A stretch of DNA of 64,000 nucleotides from Pararhizobium gei (GCF_029223885.1 NZ_CP119409.1:336001-400000), one strand, 5' to 3'; counted from the stretch's first letter, positions 18,028-27,797 are shown. The notes: generated by a model not told the origin, from the letters alone. Numbers and translations are program-made.

Positions 18028-19251
18028 TCAAACGATATTCGCGGCCGCCTGGTGTGGGGCAAGGACCAGACCCGCCCCGACATCCCTTGGAGGATGCGCT
18101 AGGCTACGTGTATTTTTCTTTAATGCCCGCCAAAGTTCCATGCCGCGCAGTGCCGGATCCGACTCTGCCCAAAGCGCGGCAATCCCGGCGGCGTGAGGGC
18201 AGGCCATGCTTGTACCGGACATGGTTCGATAAAGTTGGGGCGCCGGTGCAGTGGAAAAGATGCCGACACCTGGCGCCACGATATCAATCTCGCCGCCGTT
18301 GGGGTTGATGCCGCCACAGGAGAAATAGCCCAATGCGAAATTCGGATCGATCGCTCCGACTGCCATGATGCTCGCTGCGTTGGCTGGAGACGAAACAGGA
18401 GCAATGAAGCCGAACGAGCGATTGCTGTTGTTGCCGGCTGCTGCGATGATGAGACAGCCGTTGTCAAGCGCCTGTTGCCCGATCCGTTCATAGAGCACGC
18501 TCGGCAATTCTCCCTCGCGTACGGCGCCGCCGAGCGACATGGAAATGACCTCGCATCGATTGTCGATTGCCCATCGCATACCCCTCAGAATATCGCTCTC
18601 TGCGCCGAAACCGCGATTGTTCAAAACTTTGCCAACGTAAAGGTCGGCTCCAGGAGCAACGCCGAACCGAAGCATGTCCTTTTTGGCCGGATGGCCGCAT
18701 GCCGTGCCGGCGCAATGGGTGCCATGTCCTTGAAGATCTTCGATATTTTCGTTGGCCACAAAACTTTTGTCGATGATGGAGCGGTTGATGAAATCCGGAT
18801 GGTTCCGATCGATGCCTGTATCGAGTATGCAGATCTTGATACCCTTGCCTGTAAAAGGGCTGTCCAGCGCATGGGTAGCAGCAACACCCCAGCTTGAGGC
18901 ATTTGTATCCACAAACTCCTGTTGCTTGAACAGGTAGAATTCCGGTCGTATTTCCACAACCGTCTCATCTGCCGCCAGTGTTTGCATCATGGTGGAATTA
19001 CGGGCGTTGACGGGTTGTGGAATGAAGGCGACATGAAGATCTTCAATAAAGATCACGGATTGCGCGGTCGCCAATCCCGAAAGATTCGCAGTGCTCAGGG
19101 TGCTTGCTACTATGTCTGAATCTGTCTGCTTCTCGAGGGAGCGGACGGCGTCCTTACGTTCGACATCATCGCGGAAGGCGACAATAAGCGATCCGGTCGG
19201 TCGTGGCCGCTGATTTTCAAGAACCGGATTTGGCAGTATTTCATTTGCCAT
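18028..19251 (-). CDS. S8-family (subtilisin-like) serine protease, apparently intracellular
   Basis: A 407-residue subtilase with the full triad: Asp144 in ICILDTGID, His176 in LQGHGTHCAG and Ser348 in MSGTSMACPHAAG. The oxyanion asparagine is in IAAAGNNSN. Residues about 20-108 look like a built-in propeptide-like domain (GSLIVAFRDD, HVAFIPQP, VVEIRPEFYLF). There is no signal peptide, so the enzyme is probably cytoplasmic or needs a non-classical route. It is transcribed before the small I9-like gene. The ribosome binding site AAAGGAGG is strong but lies in a potential hairpin. Such proteases mature by self-cleavage of the N-domain; the substrate is unknown. Confidence 0.92.
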   Translation of the reverse strand: MANEILPNPVLENQRPRPTGSLIVAFRDDVERKDAVRSLEKQTDSDIVASTLSTANLSGLATAQSVIFIEDLHVAFIPQPVNARNSTMMQTLAADETVVEIRPEFYLFKQQEFVDTNASSWGVAATHALDSPFTGKGIKICILDTGIDRNHPDFINRSIIDKSFVANENIEDLQGHGTHCAGTACGHPAKKDMLRFGVAPGADLYVGKVLNNRGFGAESDILRGMRWAIDNRCEVISMSLGGAVREGELPSVLYERIGQQALDNGCLIIAAAGNNSNRSFGFIAPVSSPANAASIMAVGAIDPNFALGYFSCGGINPNGGEIDIVAPGVGIFSTAPAPQLYRTMSGTSMACPHAAGIAALWAESDPALRGMELWRALKKNTRSLAHPPRDVGAGLVLAPHQAAANIV

Positions 19252-19264
19252 AGTAATTTAACCC

Positions 19265-19284
19265 CTCCTTTTCCGAGAAAGGAG
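19265..19284 (-). promoter_or_regulatory. Hairpin that could mask the subtilase ribosome binding site
   Basis: On the minus-strand transcript, CTCCTTT pairs perfectly with AAAGGAG across a six-base loop (plus-strand arms 19265-19271 and 19278-19284). The AAAGGAG arm is the subtilase Shine-Dalgarno, about 12 bases from the ATG. The upstream region 19285-19345 is unusually AT-rich and likely holds the promoter. Folding would hide the ribosome binding site. Confidence 0.5.
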
Positions 19285-19349
19285 AGAAATTACATATACA
19301 ACTTAAAAATGCAATGGAAAATAACGCAACCTTATGCGTCTTATCCGTG

Positions 19350-20165
19350 TTATTCGGCGTCCGCCGTTCGCAAGGCCTCGAGTGCCGGCATCGAGGTGAT
19401 GTTATAGCCCGAATCGACATAGTGAATCTCGCCGGTCACGCCGCTCGAGAGTGGCGAAAGCAGATAAAGCGCCGAATTGCCGACATCCTCAATCGTGACA
19501 GTGCGGCGCAACGGCGAGTTCTTCTGCTGCCAGGAGAGCATGGCGCGGGCGTCGGAAATGCCGGCGCCAGCCAGCGTGCGGATCGGGCCGGCCGAGATCG
19601 CGTTGACGCGGATGCCGCGCTGGCCATAATCGGAGGCGAGATAGCGCACGGACGCCTCGAGTGCAGCCTTGGCGACGCCCATGACGTTATAGTTCGGCAT
19701 GACGCGCACGGAGCCGCCATAGGTCAGCGTCAGCATGGTACCACCGTCCGTCATCAGGTCTGCCGCCCGCCTGGCGATCTCGGTGAACGAGAAGCATGAA
19801 ATGACCATGGTCCGGCTAAAGTTTTCACGCGAGGTATCGGCGTAAAGGCCCTTCAGTTCGTTCTTGTCGGAAAAGCCGATGGCATGAACGATGAAATCGA
19901 GCTTGCCCCATTTTTCCTTCAGTGCGTCGATGACGGCATCCACTGAAGCGATGTCTTCGACGTCGCATGGCAGGAGGATATCGGACTTCAACTCCGCCGC
20001 CAGCGGCTTGACGCGCTTGCCCAGCGCCTCGCCCTGATAGGTGAAGGCAAGCTCCGCACCTTCGGCCGAAAGCGCTTTTGCAATGCCCCAGGCAATCGAG
20101 TGGCTGTTGGCCACCCCCATGATGAGGCCGCGCTTTCCGTTCATCAAACCGTTCATAGATTTCAT
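19350..20165 (-). CDS. fabI: Enoyl-[acyl-carrier-protein] reductase (NADH), FabI type
   Basis: FabI reduces trans-2-enoyl-ACP in the last step of each fatty acid elongation cycle. The 271-residue protein is a short-chain dehydrogenase relative with the FabI nucleotide motif [13 protein letters not shown] (about 17-29). The active site includes the Y-X6-K unit YNVMGVAK (about 160-167), and RTLAGAGI is the substrate-loop segment. Its ATG overlaps the fabB stop (ATGA), so translation is probably coupled. With fabB and fabA it forms a minus-strand unit for unsaturated fatty acid synthesis. Confidence 0.95.
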   Translation of the reverse strand: MKSMNGLMNGKRGLIMGVANSHSIAWGIAKALSAEGAELAFTYQGEALGKRVKPLAAELKSDILLPCDVEDIASVDAVIDALKEKWGKLDFIVHAIGFSDKNELKGLYADTSRENFSRTMVISCFSFTEIARRAADLMTDGGTMLTLTYGGSVRVMPNYNVMGVAKAALEASVRYLASDYGQRGIRVNAISAGPIRTLAGAGISDARAMLSWQQKNSPLRRTVTIEDVGNSALYLLSPLSSGVTGEIHYVDSGYNITSMPALEALRTADAE

Positions 20166-21385
20166 CCGTTATAGCGCTGGAAAACGAGCGTCGCGTTTGT
20201 GCCGCCGAAGCCGAAGGAGTTGGAAAGGGCGATGTCGATCTTGGCATTGTCGATACGCTCGCGCACGATTGGCACGCCGTCGAATTCTGGATCGAGTTCG
20301 GTGATATGCGCGCTTTCGCCGACAAAGCCAGCCTGCATCATCAACAGGGAATAGATGGATTCCTGCACGCCGGCAGCGCCAAGCGAATGGCCGGTCAGCG
20401 ACTTGGTCGACTGGATATGCGGGATCTTGTTGCCGAAGACCTCGCGGATCGCACCGATCTCCTTGCTGTCGCCGACGGGCGTCGAGGTGCCGTGCGTGTT
20501 GACGTAGTCCACCTCGCCCTTGACCGTGGCGAGCGCCTGGCGCATGCAGCGCGCCGCGCCTTCCCCGGACGGAGCAACCATGTCGTAGCCATCCGACGTT
20601 GCGCCGTAACCGGTGATCTCGGCGTAGATCTTTGCACCGCGGGCCTTGGCGTGTTCCAGTTCTTCCAGAACGAGAACGCCAGCCCCGCCGGCGATCACGA
20701 AGCCGTCGCGCGACACGTCATAGGCGCGGGAAGCAGTAGATGGCGTGCTGTTATATTTCGAGGACATGGCGCCCATGGCGTCGAACAGGTTCGACATGGT
20801 CCAGTCGAGATCCTCGTGACCGCCGGCGAACATCACGTCCTGCTTGCCCCACTGGATCATTTCAGCCGCATTGCCGATGCAATGCGCGGATGTCGAACAG
20901 GCCGAGGAGATCGAATAATTGACGCCATGGATTTTGAACCAGGTGGCCAGCGTCGCCGAAGCCGTGGAGGACATTGCCTTCGGCACGGCAAAGGGGCCGA
21001 TCCGCTTTGGTGAATTGTTCTTGATGGTGATATCGGCCGCCTCGATCAGGGTCCGCGTCGAAGGACCGCCGGAACCCATGATGATGCCCGTGCGCTCGTT
21101 GCCACCGATATCGCTGTCTTCAAGGCCGGAATCGGCGATGGCCTGTTTCATTGCAACATGGTTCCACATGCCGCCTTGCGACAGGAAGCGTGCGGCACGG
21201 CGATCGATCATATCGGTGGTATCGATGTCGGGAGCGCCCCAGACCTGGCACCGGAAGCCGTGTTCGGCAAAATCGTTGGAAAACGAGATGCCGGATTTTG
21301 CCTCGCGTAGCGATTCGGTAACTTCCTGCGCATTGTTCCCGATGGAGGAAACAATACCCAGACCTGTGACAACAACCCGTCTCAT
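20162..21385 (-). CDS. fabB: Beta-ketoacyl-ACP synthase I
   Basis: FabB elongates acyl-ACP, including the cis-3-decenoyl-ACP made by FabA, and so is needed for unsaturated fatty acids. The product is 407 residues from the ATG at 21385 ([16 protein letters not shown]), the usual FabB length. The catalytic triad is Cys in [12 protein letters not shown] (about 163), His in [11 protein letters not shown] (about 298) and His in [11 protein letters not shown] (about 333). A longer reading frame to 21493 would overlap fabA and adds residues unlike the family. GGAAAAGG upstream is the ribosome binding site. It lies between fabA and fabI. Confidence 0.95.
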   Translation of the reverse strand: MRRVVVTGLGIVSSIGNNAQEVTESLREAKSGISFSNDFAEHGFRCQVWGAPDIDTTDMIDRRAARFLSQGGMWNHVAMKQAIADSGLEDSDIGGNERTGIIMGSGGPSTRTLIEAADITIKNNSPKRIGPFAVPKAMSSTASATLATWFKIHGVNYSISSACSTSAHCIGNAAEMIQWGKQDVMFAGGHEDLDWTMSNLFDAMGAMSSKYNSTPSTASRAYDVSRDGFVIAGGAGVLVLEELEHAKARGAKIYAEITGYGATSDGYDMVAPSGEGAARCMRQALATVKGEVDYVNTHGTSTPVGDSKEIGAIREVFGNKIPHIQSTKSLTGHSLGAAGVQESIYSLLMMQAGFVGESAHITELDPEFDGVPIVRERIDNAKIDIALSNSFGFGGTNATLVFQRYNG

Positions 21386-21428
21386 ATGGATGACCTTTTC
21401 CTTCATAGCTGAGGGCCGGCGTGCCGCG

Positions 21429-21944
21429 TCAGGCAGCCTTTTCCTTCGACAAGCCGACGCGAAGGTCGGTTGCCTGATATATGGTTTCGCCATCCGCTTT
21501 TAGCCAGCCATCCGCTATGCCCAGAACGAGGCGACCGCGCATGACACGCTTGAAATCGATTCCATATTCAAGAAGCTTTGTGTGCGGGCGCACCATGCCT
21601 TTGAATTTCACTTCCCCCGTCGACAGCGCCATGCCGCGGCCTTGCTCGCCGAGCCAGCCGAGGAAGAAGCCGGTAAGCTGCCACATGCCGTCGAGACCCA
21701 GGCACCCGGGCATGATCGGATTGCCCTGAAAATGGCAGGGGAAATACCAGTCATCGGGCCGGACATCATATTCGGCGCGGATGTAACCCTTGTCGAAGGT
21801 GCCGCCGGTTTCGGAGATGTCGGTGATGCGATGAACCATCAGCATTGGCGGCAGGGGGAGTTGAGCATTGCCCTGGCCAAACAGTTCACCACGACCGCAA
21901 GTCAGGATTTCTTCATAATTGAAGCTCGATTGTCTGGTCGTCAT
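21429..21944 (-). CDS. fabA: 3-hydroxydecanoyl-ACP dehydratase/isomerase
   Basis: FabA dehydrates 3-hydroxydecanoyl-ACP and isomerises the product, the branch point to unsaturated fatty acids. The 171-residue protein matches the family length. The active-site histidine is His71 in [12 protein letters not shown] and the partner aspartate is Asp85 in CLGLDGMWQ, matching the E. coli His70/Asp84 pair. It is the first gene of fabA-fabB-fabI and is divergent from irr with 316 bp between the start codons. Confidence 0.97.
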   Translation of the reverse strand: MTTRQSSFNYEEILTCGRGELFGQGNAQLPLPPMLMVHRITDISETGGTFDKGYIRAEYDVRPDDWYFPCHFQGNPIMPGCLGLDGMWQLTGFFLGWLGEQGRGMALSTGEVKFKGMVRPHTKLLEYGIDFKRVMRGRLVLGIADGWLKADGETIYQATDLRVGLSKEKAA

Positions 21945-22260
21945 AAGCAGCCGTTTCCCCGCTAGTCCGTTTTTCGTTGACTTGGTTTAGAACAAGATGA
22001 GCACAATTTGAAGCGATGGCCTTTCCGAACAAGGTCCCGCTACGCATTTCGATCGCCCGGTACAAGGTTTATTTCCGCCGTCGCATACATGATGGGCACA
22101 CCAACGGCCAGTGATAATTCCCCGGTAACCCGAGTTTTAGGTCGTTTTCCCGGTTCGAGCAGACCGCAACCCCGTAACAACTATTGAAAGCTTGCGCAGC
22201 AAAAGTTATATCGGCACTGAACGACTATAGTGCAATAGCTGGAAAGCCGGGTCCGTCTCT
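21945..22260. other. Divergent fabA-irr intergenic region
   Basis: This 316-bp region has no gene. It must hold the promoters for the fab unit (minus) and irr (plus). A good candidate irr promoter is listed separately. Near fabA the half-element TTTAGAA (21986-21992) resembles one arm of an iron-control element, but the second arm is absent. Confidence 0.5.
22184..22212 (+). promoter_or_regulatory. Candidate sigma-70 promoter for irr
   Basis: TTGAAA (22184-22189) and TATATC (22207-22212) are separated by exactly 17 bp, which gives a likely transcript start near 22219 and a leader of about 42 bases before the irr ATG. Confidence 0.5.
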
Positions 22261-22680
22261 ATGACGTCTGCCATTGATATCTGTTCGGAAGAGCGTCTGC
22301 GGCAGTCCGGGCTAAGGCCGACGCGTCAGCGGATGGCGCTGGCCGAGCTGATCTTCGCCAAGGGCGACAGGCATCTGACTGTAGAGGAATTGCACGAGGA
22401 GGCTGTGGCGGCGGGCGTCCCGGTTTCTCTGGCCACCGTCTATAATACGCTTCATCAGTTCACCGAGGCCGGTATGATCCGGGTTCTCGCCGTGGAAAGT
22501 TCCCGGACCTATTTCGACACCAACGTGTCCGACCACCATCATTTCTTCGTCGAAGGCCACAATGAGGTTCTCGATATTCCGGTCAACAATATCGAGATCG
22601 GCAATCTTCCCGAACCACCGGAGGGGATGGAAATCGCCCATGTCGACGTGGTTATCCGTCTGCGCCGCAAGCACGGCTAA
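22261..22680 (+). CDS. irr: Iron response regulator Irr (Fur family)
   Basis: Irr is the rhizobial regulator that represses haem synthesis and activates or represses iron genes under iron limitation. The 139-residue protein has the Fur winged helix (about 20-85, with RPTRQRMALAELIF and VSLATVYNTLHQF). The three-histidine haem-sensing motif SDHHHFF is near residue 93. It lacks the N-terminal Cys-Pro haem regulatory motif of Bradyrhizobium Irr, as do other Rhizobiaceae versions. A convergent TRIC-channel gene ends 5 bp away. Confidence 0.92.
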   Translation: MTSAIDICSEERLRQSGLRPTRQRMALAELIFAKGDRHLTVEELHEEAVAAGVPVSLATVYNTLHQFTEAGMIRVLAVESSRTYFDTNVSDHHHFFVEGHNEVLDIPVNNIEIGNLPEPPEGMEIAHVDVVIRLRRKHG

Positions 22681-22685
22681 ATTTT

Positions 22686-23321
22686 CTACATGACATCGTC
22701 GGGATGCCGACCCGGTGTATGCGCCCCCGTCGGCAACGTCCAGCCGTATTTCAAGGCTCCGCCCCGGACGGCAAAAGCCGTCACCACGCCGAGACCCGAG
22801 GCAACCAGCAGCGGGGCTGCGAGCGTGGCGGCAAGCGTAAAGACCCCGGCACCGGCCAGCGCCGCCGTCACGTAGATTTCGGGCCGGAGCAGCACCGAAG
22901 GTTCCCCGGCCAGGAGATCGCGCAAAATGCCGCCGAACGTTGCCGTCAGCATGCCGGTCACCAGCGCCACAAGCGGCGATCCTGTTGCGGCAAGTCCCTT
23001 CGCCGCCCCCATGACGCAATAGGCCGAGAGCCCGACCGCATCGAGCCAGACCAGGAAAATATAGCGCGATTCCATTTTATGGGCGGAAAAGAACACCAGA
23101 ACCGCTACGGAGCCGCAGACCACGAGATAGAAGGGGTTGGCGACCCAGAAAACCGGTGTCGCCCCGAGGATGACATCACGCAGCGTTCCCCCGCCGATGC
23201 CGGTTACGGAGGCGAGGAAGATGTATCCGATGATGTCCAACTGCTTGCGTGATGCCGAGAGCGCCCCGGTTGCCGCAAAGACGGCTACCCCTGCATAGTC
23301 GAGAATTTCAAGGATCGGCAT
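22686..23321 (-). CDS. TRIC-type cation channel (YicG/UPF0126 family)
   Basis: A 211-residue membrane protein with about seven hydrophobic helices. It contains the duplicated signature of the family, TGIGGGTLRDVILGATPVFW (about 48-67) and TFGGILRDLLAGEPSVLL (about 135-152). Prokaryotic TRIC proteins form trimeric potassium-permeable channels; some relatives are annotated as glycine transporters. The ATG at 23321 has GGAGGG just upstream and fits the family start (MPILEILDYAGVAVFA), so an upstream ATG at 23354 is unlikely. It converges with irr. Confidence 0.88.
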   Translation of the reverse strand: MPILEILDYAGVAVFAATGALSASRKQLDIIGYIFLASVTGIGGGTLRDVILGATPVFWVANPFYLVVCGSVAVLVFFSAHKMESRYIFLVWLDAVGLSAYCVMGAAKGLAATGSPLVALVTGMLTATFGGILRDLLAGEPSVLLRPEIYVTAALAGAGVFTLAATLAAPLLVASGLGVVTAFAVRGGALKYGWTLPTGAHTPGRHPDDVM

Positions 23322-23380
23322 GTTTCCCTCCGCCATCCACGAGAGAGGGACCACAACCGCCCTGCCGCGTCAACTATAGC

Positions 23381-24169
23381 CTATTGCGGAAACAGCCTGT
23401 GGGTGCGGCCACTGGCGTAATAGACAGCCAGTCCCGTCCACTCCCGGATCGCCGTCGTCGTCAACTGGGCATTCAGCGAGGGTTGGCTGAAATCGAGCCC
23501 AAGGGTAAGCCTTCCGCTGGTCCGATAATCGACGGGCCATGGCGTTACCGCGATGCCGAGCTTGCGGAACAGTCCGACCGAACGCGGCATATGAAAGGCC
23601 GACGTGATCAGGATGCAGCCTGCAAGGCCGTTCTGCTCGAGCAGTTGCCGGGTGTTGGAGACATTCTCGAAGGTCGTGCGGGACTGCGCCTCACGGATAA
23701 TCCGCTCCGGCGCGATGCCGAAGGTGGAGAAAAAGGCGAGCGAGGCCTGGGCATCGCCCTGATAATCGCCGCTGAACGAACCGTCGCCACCGGAGACGAG
23801 TATTTTTGCTCCGGGGAAGGCGATGGCGAGCTTCGCGCCTTCGATGAACCGGTCGGCCGCCTGGTTGAACTCGGTGCCGCCCCGCCCGGCAATCACCTCA
23901 TTTTCGAAAGCACCGCCAAGGATGATGATGCAGGAAAGATCCGGAGGAAGATGTGCCGGACGTGCAATTCGGACTTCCAGTCTCTGCAGCAGGACGCCGC
24001 CGCCGCTGGTGAACAGGGTCAGGAAAAACAGCGTCGCCGCCAGGCCCGCCGGGAAACCGCGGAACTTGCGCCAGCCCGCGGCGCCCGCCACGAAACTTGC
24101 AATGAAAAGCAGGAAAATCAGCGAGAGCGGCTGCGCAAGCAGCCATAGAACTTTCGAGACAAGGAACAT
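23381..24169 (-). CDS. YdcF/ElyC/SanA-type DUF218 membrane protein
   Basis: A 262-residue protein with two N-terminal membrane segments (about 4-30 and 38-60). A DUF218 domain (about 78-245) follows, containing CIIILGGAFENE, KILVSGGDGSF and ILITSAFHMPRS. The relative ElyC in E. coli supports peptidoglycan and lipid-carrier metabolism in the envelope. The same role is plausible here but not shown. It lies 60 bp before the TRIC gene on the same strand. Confidence 0.85.
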   Translation of the reverse strand: MFLVSKVLWLLAQPLSLIFLLFIASFVAGAAGWRKFRGFPAGLAATLFFLTLFTSGGGVLLQRLEVRIARPAHLPPDLSCIIILGGAFENEVIAGRGGTEFNQAADRFIEGAKLAIAFPGAKILVSGGDGSFSGDYQGDAQASLAFFSTFGIAPERIIREAQSRTTFENVSNTRQLLEQNGLAGCILITSAFHMPRSVGLFRKLGIAVTPWPVDYRTSGRLTLGLDFSQPSLNAQLTTTAIREWTGLAVYYASGRTHRLFPQ

Positions 24170-24292
24170 CAGGGCCTGCGATTAGCGGGGTTCATTCGCA
24201 CCAGGGATGTATAGGCAGGCTTGGGCGGGGTCGGTCAAGTTCAACGTCGCAAACCGTGACCGCGGTTTCCTTCCGCGCCGGCATTCCGTTGT

Positions 24293-25483
24293 TCAGCGCC
24301 GTCCAAAGGTCGGTGTCTGTGCCGGTTGAGCGGTCGATGTTTTGCCGCGCCGCAGATAGATCAGTCCAGCCGCCAGCAGGGCGCCTGCGGTGATGATCGC
24401 AACAGCGAGTACCGGGCGATAGGCGATCCAGGCGATGGCAATGACCAGCGGCCCGAGGATCAGGGTCAAAACGCCGGCGACAACCGAAGTACCGAATCCG
24501 ACGATCGACCCGATGAAGGGGATGACGTCGGCGATGATGCCGAGGATCGACAGCATGAGGATGAAGCCGATGAACATGCCGAGCAGGCCGGCCGCGCGGA
24601 TGACCCAGGTGATCAGCGTGTTCTCGCTCTGGGCTGCATCGAACAGGGTCGGCGCATCGACCAAGCCTGCCGCGCTCAGGAACAGCTCGCGTCCGTTGGA
24701 GGCGCGGTAGCCCGTTACGCGGCGCTCCTTCTGGGCGCCGACGAAGCTCGCCTCGGAAATATCTTCTCTGGTAAAGCTGACGCGCAGATCGCCGATGGAC
24801 GGGCTCTGGCGGTTGCCCGACACATAGACCGTTGTGCCTTCCAGTCTGCCGGATCTCCCCGTTCCGAGCGCCGCCGAAATCCGGCTGACCTGATCGGCGG
24901 TCAGCGGCATCGCCTTGTCCTTGGCGATGTCTGCGACAGCTTTCCCGTCGATGGTAAAGGCACCCAGCGCAGCGTTCTCGACGAGGAAACGCTCGCCCTC
25001 GATCGGCATATCGGGATTTTGGTGCTCGCCCGGCTGTTTGAAATCGGAGGAATCGACGCGGCCCGACCGCCAGGCCTTGGAGTAGCTGTAGGTCGTCACG
25101 GTTTCCTCGCCACCGCCGAGCGTCTTCTTCGTTTCGCTCTTGCTGTCTTCGATCCACTGGTACATATCGACCCTGCGGCTAAGGCCTGCCGCACCCTGCG
25201 CGGCAATGCCGAGGATCGGATCTTCGGGCGTCCCCTGCGGCGTCACGCTTCCGGAAACATGAACGAGCTTGCCTTCGTTGGCCGGATCGACCGTGCCGCT
25301 TGCGACAGAGACGACCAGCCCGGCGCCTTCCGATAGCGCCCGGTAGGTCTGGACGGACCGGCCCTCGTTCCAGGACAGGAGCCAGATCATTCCGAAGACC
25401 AGAAGAGGGCCGATAACGAGCCCCACCAGTCCGCTCTTCAACCGGGAAAACCAGGAATTCCTCGTTGTTTCTGTAAAGCTCAT
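24293..25483 (-). CDS. TMEM43 family membrane protein
   Basis: A 396-residue protein with one N-terminal membrane helix (about 18-38, LVGLVIGPLLVFGMIWLLSWNEGR). A long middle domain carries the TMEM43 marks (GRSVQTYRALSEGA, VDMYQWIE, YSYSKAWRSG). Four C-terminal helices (about 290-385) complete it. Human TMEM43 (LUMA) is an inner nuclear membrane protein; bacterial homologues are widespread and uncharacterised. The start at 25483 has GGGAG seven bases upstream; a 41-residue upstream extension is unlikely. No functional partner is adjacent. Confidence 0.85.
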   Translation of the reverse strand: MSFTETTRNSWFSRLKSGLVGLVIGPLLVFGMIWLLSWNEGRSVQTYRALSEGAGLVVSVASGTVDPANEGKLVHVSGSVTPQGTPEDPILGIAAQGAAGLSRRVDMYQWIEDSKSETKKTLGGGEETVTTYSYSKAWRSGRVDSSDFKQPGEHQNPDMPIEGERFLVENAALGAFTIDGKAVADIAKDKAMPLTADQVSRISAALGTGRSGRLEGTTVYVSGNRQSPSIGDLRVSFTREDISEASFVGAQKERRVTGYRASNGRELFLSAAGLVDAPTLFDAAQSENTLITWVIRAAGLLGMFIGFILMLSILGIIADVIPFIGSIVGFGTSVVAGVLTLILGPLVIAIAWIAYRPVLAVAIITAGALLAAGLIYLRRGKTSTAQPAQTPTFGRR

Positions 25484-25729
25484 GTCCCGTCTCCCTACGC
25501 CGCCTGTCCGCTTTCCCACGGACGGACGGGTACATTTATTCATGCGATCTCCTGCTATCAGAAATTCAGAAAAACGGAATATATCGCGTCCTTTCGAAAG
25601 GAACATTCTGACCGTCGGCTCGCACTCGGCCTGGCGTCCGATACCCAGGATGCTATAGAAAGGAAACAGCTGGCGAAATGCATTTCAAAACATGCCAACC
25701 CCGCAGTCACCGCCTGCAGGATCGAGCTG

Positions 25730-26509
25730 CTATGCTTGGCATTGCAGGACTTCGGGTGTGTCGCGCCCGGAAATCCGCACCGCCGAAAGCCTGCCGCTCA
25801 TATAGGCGCCGGTATCGACATTGATCCGGGACGGGCCGATCTCGACGTCTCGCACCGGCGTATGGCCGTGAACCGCGATGCGGCCGAGCGTTGACTGGAC
25901 TTTCCCTTTTTTATCCGGTCGCAGCCACAAAAGATCGCGATCCTTTTGCTCGGGAAGAGAGACGCCCTCTTTCAGCCCTGCATGGACGAAGCAGTAGGCC
26001 GGTACACAGAGCAGCGAAGGCAGATCGTCAAGAAAGCGGAAATGGCTGGCGGGGATGTGTTTCCTCAGGGCGCTCTTCAGCGCGGAGCGGCTTGCCGGCA
26101 GCTTGTGAAGACCGTAGGAGTGCAGTGTTTCCCTGCCGCCGAAATCGAGCCAACGATGGTCGAGAGAAGGATTGCGCAGAAAATCCAGCATCACCTCTTC
26201 ATGGTTGCCGGCGAGGCAAAATCGTTGGAGGTCGGCGCGGAAAGGCGTCATCAGGCGTTCGAGCACGGAAGCGGACCCTGGGCCGCGATCGACGTAGTCG
26301 CCGAGCATGACAACCCATTTGGTTCCCTCGCGGCGGCGGCTGTCCTCGACGATCGCCTCCTCCATCTGCTGCAGAAGATCGTCGCGGCCATGCACATCGC
26401 CGACAGCGTAGATATGTTCCGGCCGCCGGTCGAAAAACAGCTTTTGCCTTTGCCCGGCCGGCTTATTCGGCAGCAAACCCTGCAGAAGGCGCAAAATGCC
26501 AGCAATCAT
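25730..26509 (-). CDS. PPP-type metallophosphoesterase (serine/threonine phosphatase-like)
   Basis: A 259-residue enzyme with the PPP metal-binding signatures GDVHGR, GDYVDRG and GNHEE in order (about 37-100). A late HGHTPV histidine motif (about 215) follows. The family includes bacterial protein phosphatases and ApaH-like hydrolases. The first 20 residues are moderately hydrophobic. The start at 26509 is chosen because GAGAAGG lies just upstream and it leaves 10 bp after the epimerase stop. The two are probably one transcript, which hints at an envelope-related role, but the substrate is unknown. Confidence 0.85.
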   Translation of the reverse strand: MIAGILRLLQGLLPNKPAGQRQKLFFDRRPEHIYAVGDVHGRDDLLQQMEEAIVEDSRRREGTKWVVMLGDYVDRGPGSASVLERLMTPFRADLQRFCLAGNHEEVMLDFLRNPSLDHRWLDFGGRETLHSYGLHKLPASRSALKSALRKHIPASHFRFLDDLPSLLCVPAYCFVHAGLKEGVSLPEQKDRDLLWLRPDKKGKVQSTLGRIAVHGHTPVRDVEIGPSRINVDTGAYMSGRLSAVRISGRDTPEVLQCQA

Positions 26510-26519
26510 CGAAGCCTTC

Positions 26520-27524
26520 TCACTGTTTGAACATTTCCGACCGGTACCAGTCGACAAAATGCTGCACGCCTTCATCCACCGAAACGGATGGCGTGAAGCC
26601 GGTCAAGGCCTTGAGAAGGTCCGGTGCAGCAAATGTTCTCGGCACGTCGCCCGGCTGCATCGGCAGAAAATTGCGCACCGCGCTCTGTCCGGTAGCCGCT
26701 TCGACTGTCTCGATAAAGCGCATGAGGGCGACGGGCTGTCCGCCTGCCAGATTGACGACCCGGAAAGGCGCATGTCGCGACAGTGTATCGATTCTCTCGA
26801 CGCGGTTTTCTTCTGCGGGGACAATCGCGGCCAGGCGGACGACGGCTTCTATAAGATCGTCGATGTAGGTAAAGTCCCGGCTCATCCGGCCTTCGCCATA
26901 GATCTCGATCGGCCGGCCCTCAAGAATACGCTCGACGAACTTGAACAGGGCCATATCCGGCCGGCCCCAGGGGCCGTAGACCGTGAAGAAGCGGAATGCC
27001 GTCGTGGGCATGCCGTAGAGATGCGCATAGCTGTGCGCCATGAGTTCGGTCGATTTTTTCGTTGCCGCATAGAGCGTCATCGGTTCGTCGGCGCGGTCCG
27101 TTTCGGCAAAGGGGATTTTCTCGTTGGCGCCGTAGATCGACGATGTCGATGCAAGAAGCAGATGCTTTGGCCGCAGGGATCGGGCCAACTCCAAGACGTT
27201 CCATGAGCCGATAAGGTTTGAATCGACATAGGTCTTGGGCTCTTCGAGGCTGTAGCGAACCCCGGCCTGAGCCGCGAGATGGACGATCATGTCCGGTCTG
27301 GTCGTTTCCGCTGCCCGTTCGAGGGCGCTCCTGTCCTCCAGCATTCCGATCACCGGCCGGAAGCCATCGGAGCGGCTAAGGATCGCGTGACGCCGTTCCT
27401 TGAGGCGCACGTCATAATAGGGCGTCATGCCATCGAAACCGGTGACAGAATGGCCGTCATCAAGCAGGCGCTTGGCCAGATGGAACCCGATGAAACCCGC
27501 GGTTCCGGTGATAAAATAATGCAT
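26520..27524 (-). CDS. lpsL: UDP-glucuronate 4-epimerase (LpsL-like)
   Basis: An extended short-chain dehydrogenase that interconverts UDP-glucuronate and UDP-galacturonate for lipopolysaccharide or capsule. The 334-residue product begins [18 protein letters not shown] with the GxxGxxG NAD motif. It carries the active-site pair TSSIYG (about 126) and YAATKK (about 149). Segments [18 protein letters not shown] and [10 protein letters not shown] are typical of the UDP-GlcA epimerase subgroup. The ATG at 27524 has GGAG six bases upstream; the longer frame to 27692 adds an unrelated Arg-rich segment. It is followed closely by the phosphatase gene. Confidence 0.88.
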   Translation of the reverse strand: MHYFITGTAGFIGFHLAKRLLDDGHSVTGFDGMTPYYDVRLKERRHAILSRSDGFRPVIGMLEDRSALERAAETTRPDMIVHLAAQAGVRYSLEEPKTYVDSNLIGSWNVLELARSLRPKHLLLASTSSIYGANEKIPFAETDRADEPMTLYAATKKSTELMAHSYAHLYGMPTTAFRFFTVYGPWGRPDMALFKFVERILEGRPIEIYGEGRMSRDFTYIDDLIEAVVRLAAIVPAEENRVERIDTLSRHAPFRVVNLAGGQPVALMRFIETVEAATGQSAVRNFLPMQPGDVPRTFAAPDLLKALTGFTPSVSVDEGVQHFVDWYRSEMFKQ

Positions 27525-27797
27525 GCCTGCTCCTGAGGGTGTGCGGCGGGCCAGCCGGGCTGCCCGTCCCGCCTGTACCTGAAGCTGCGCCGTTTCACCA
27601 GATGTCGGTTGTCGCTGTTGCCGGGATGGACGAAGCGGCCAGGCGGCAGCGCGCCTCATGATGTTCACGTGCAGTTCCGGAATCGATGGCATGCATAGTC
27701 AAAGCCGGGCAACTTGCCAATGGTTCATCTGCAAGGGAGTGAGGCACCGGTGATGGTGCCGTTCTGCTTTGCACAAACTCGAAACAAGATGCCGCGA

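Noticed and set aside
21986..21992. TTTAGAA resembling an iron-control element near fabA
   Set aside because: Only one arm is present; the complementary TTCTAAA half is missing.
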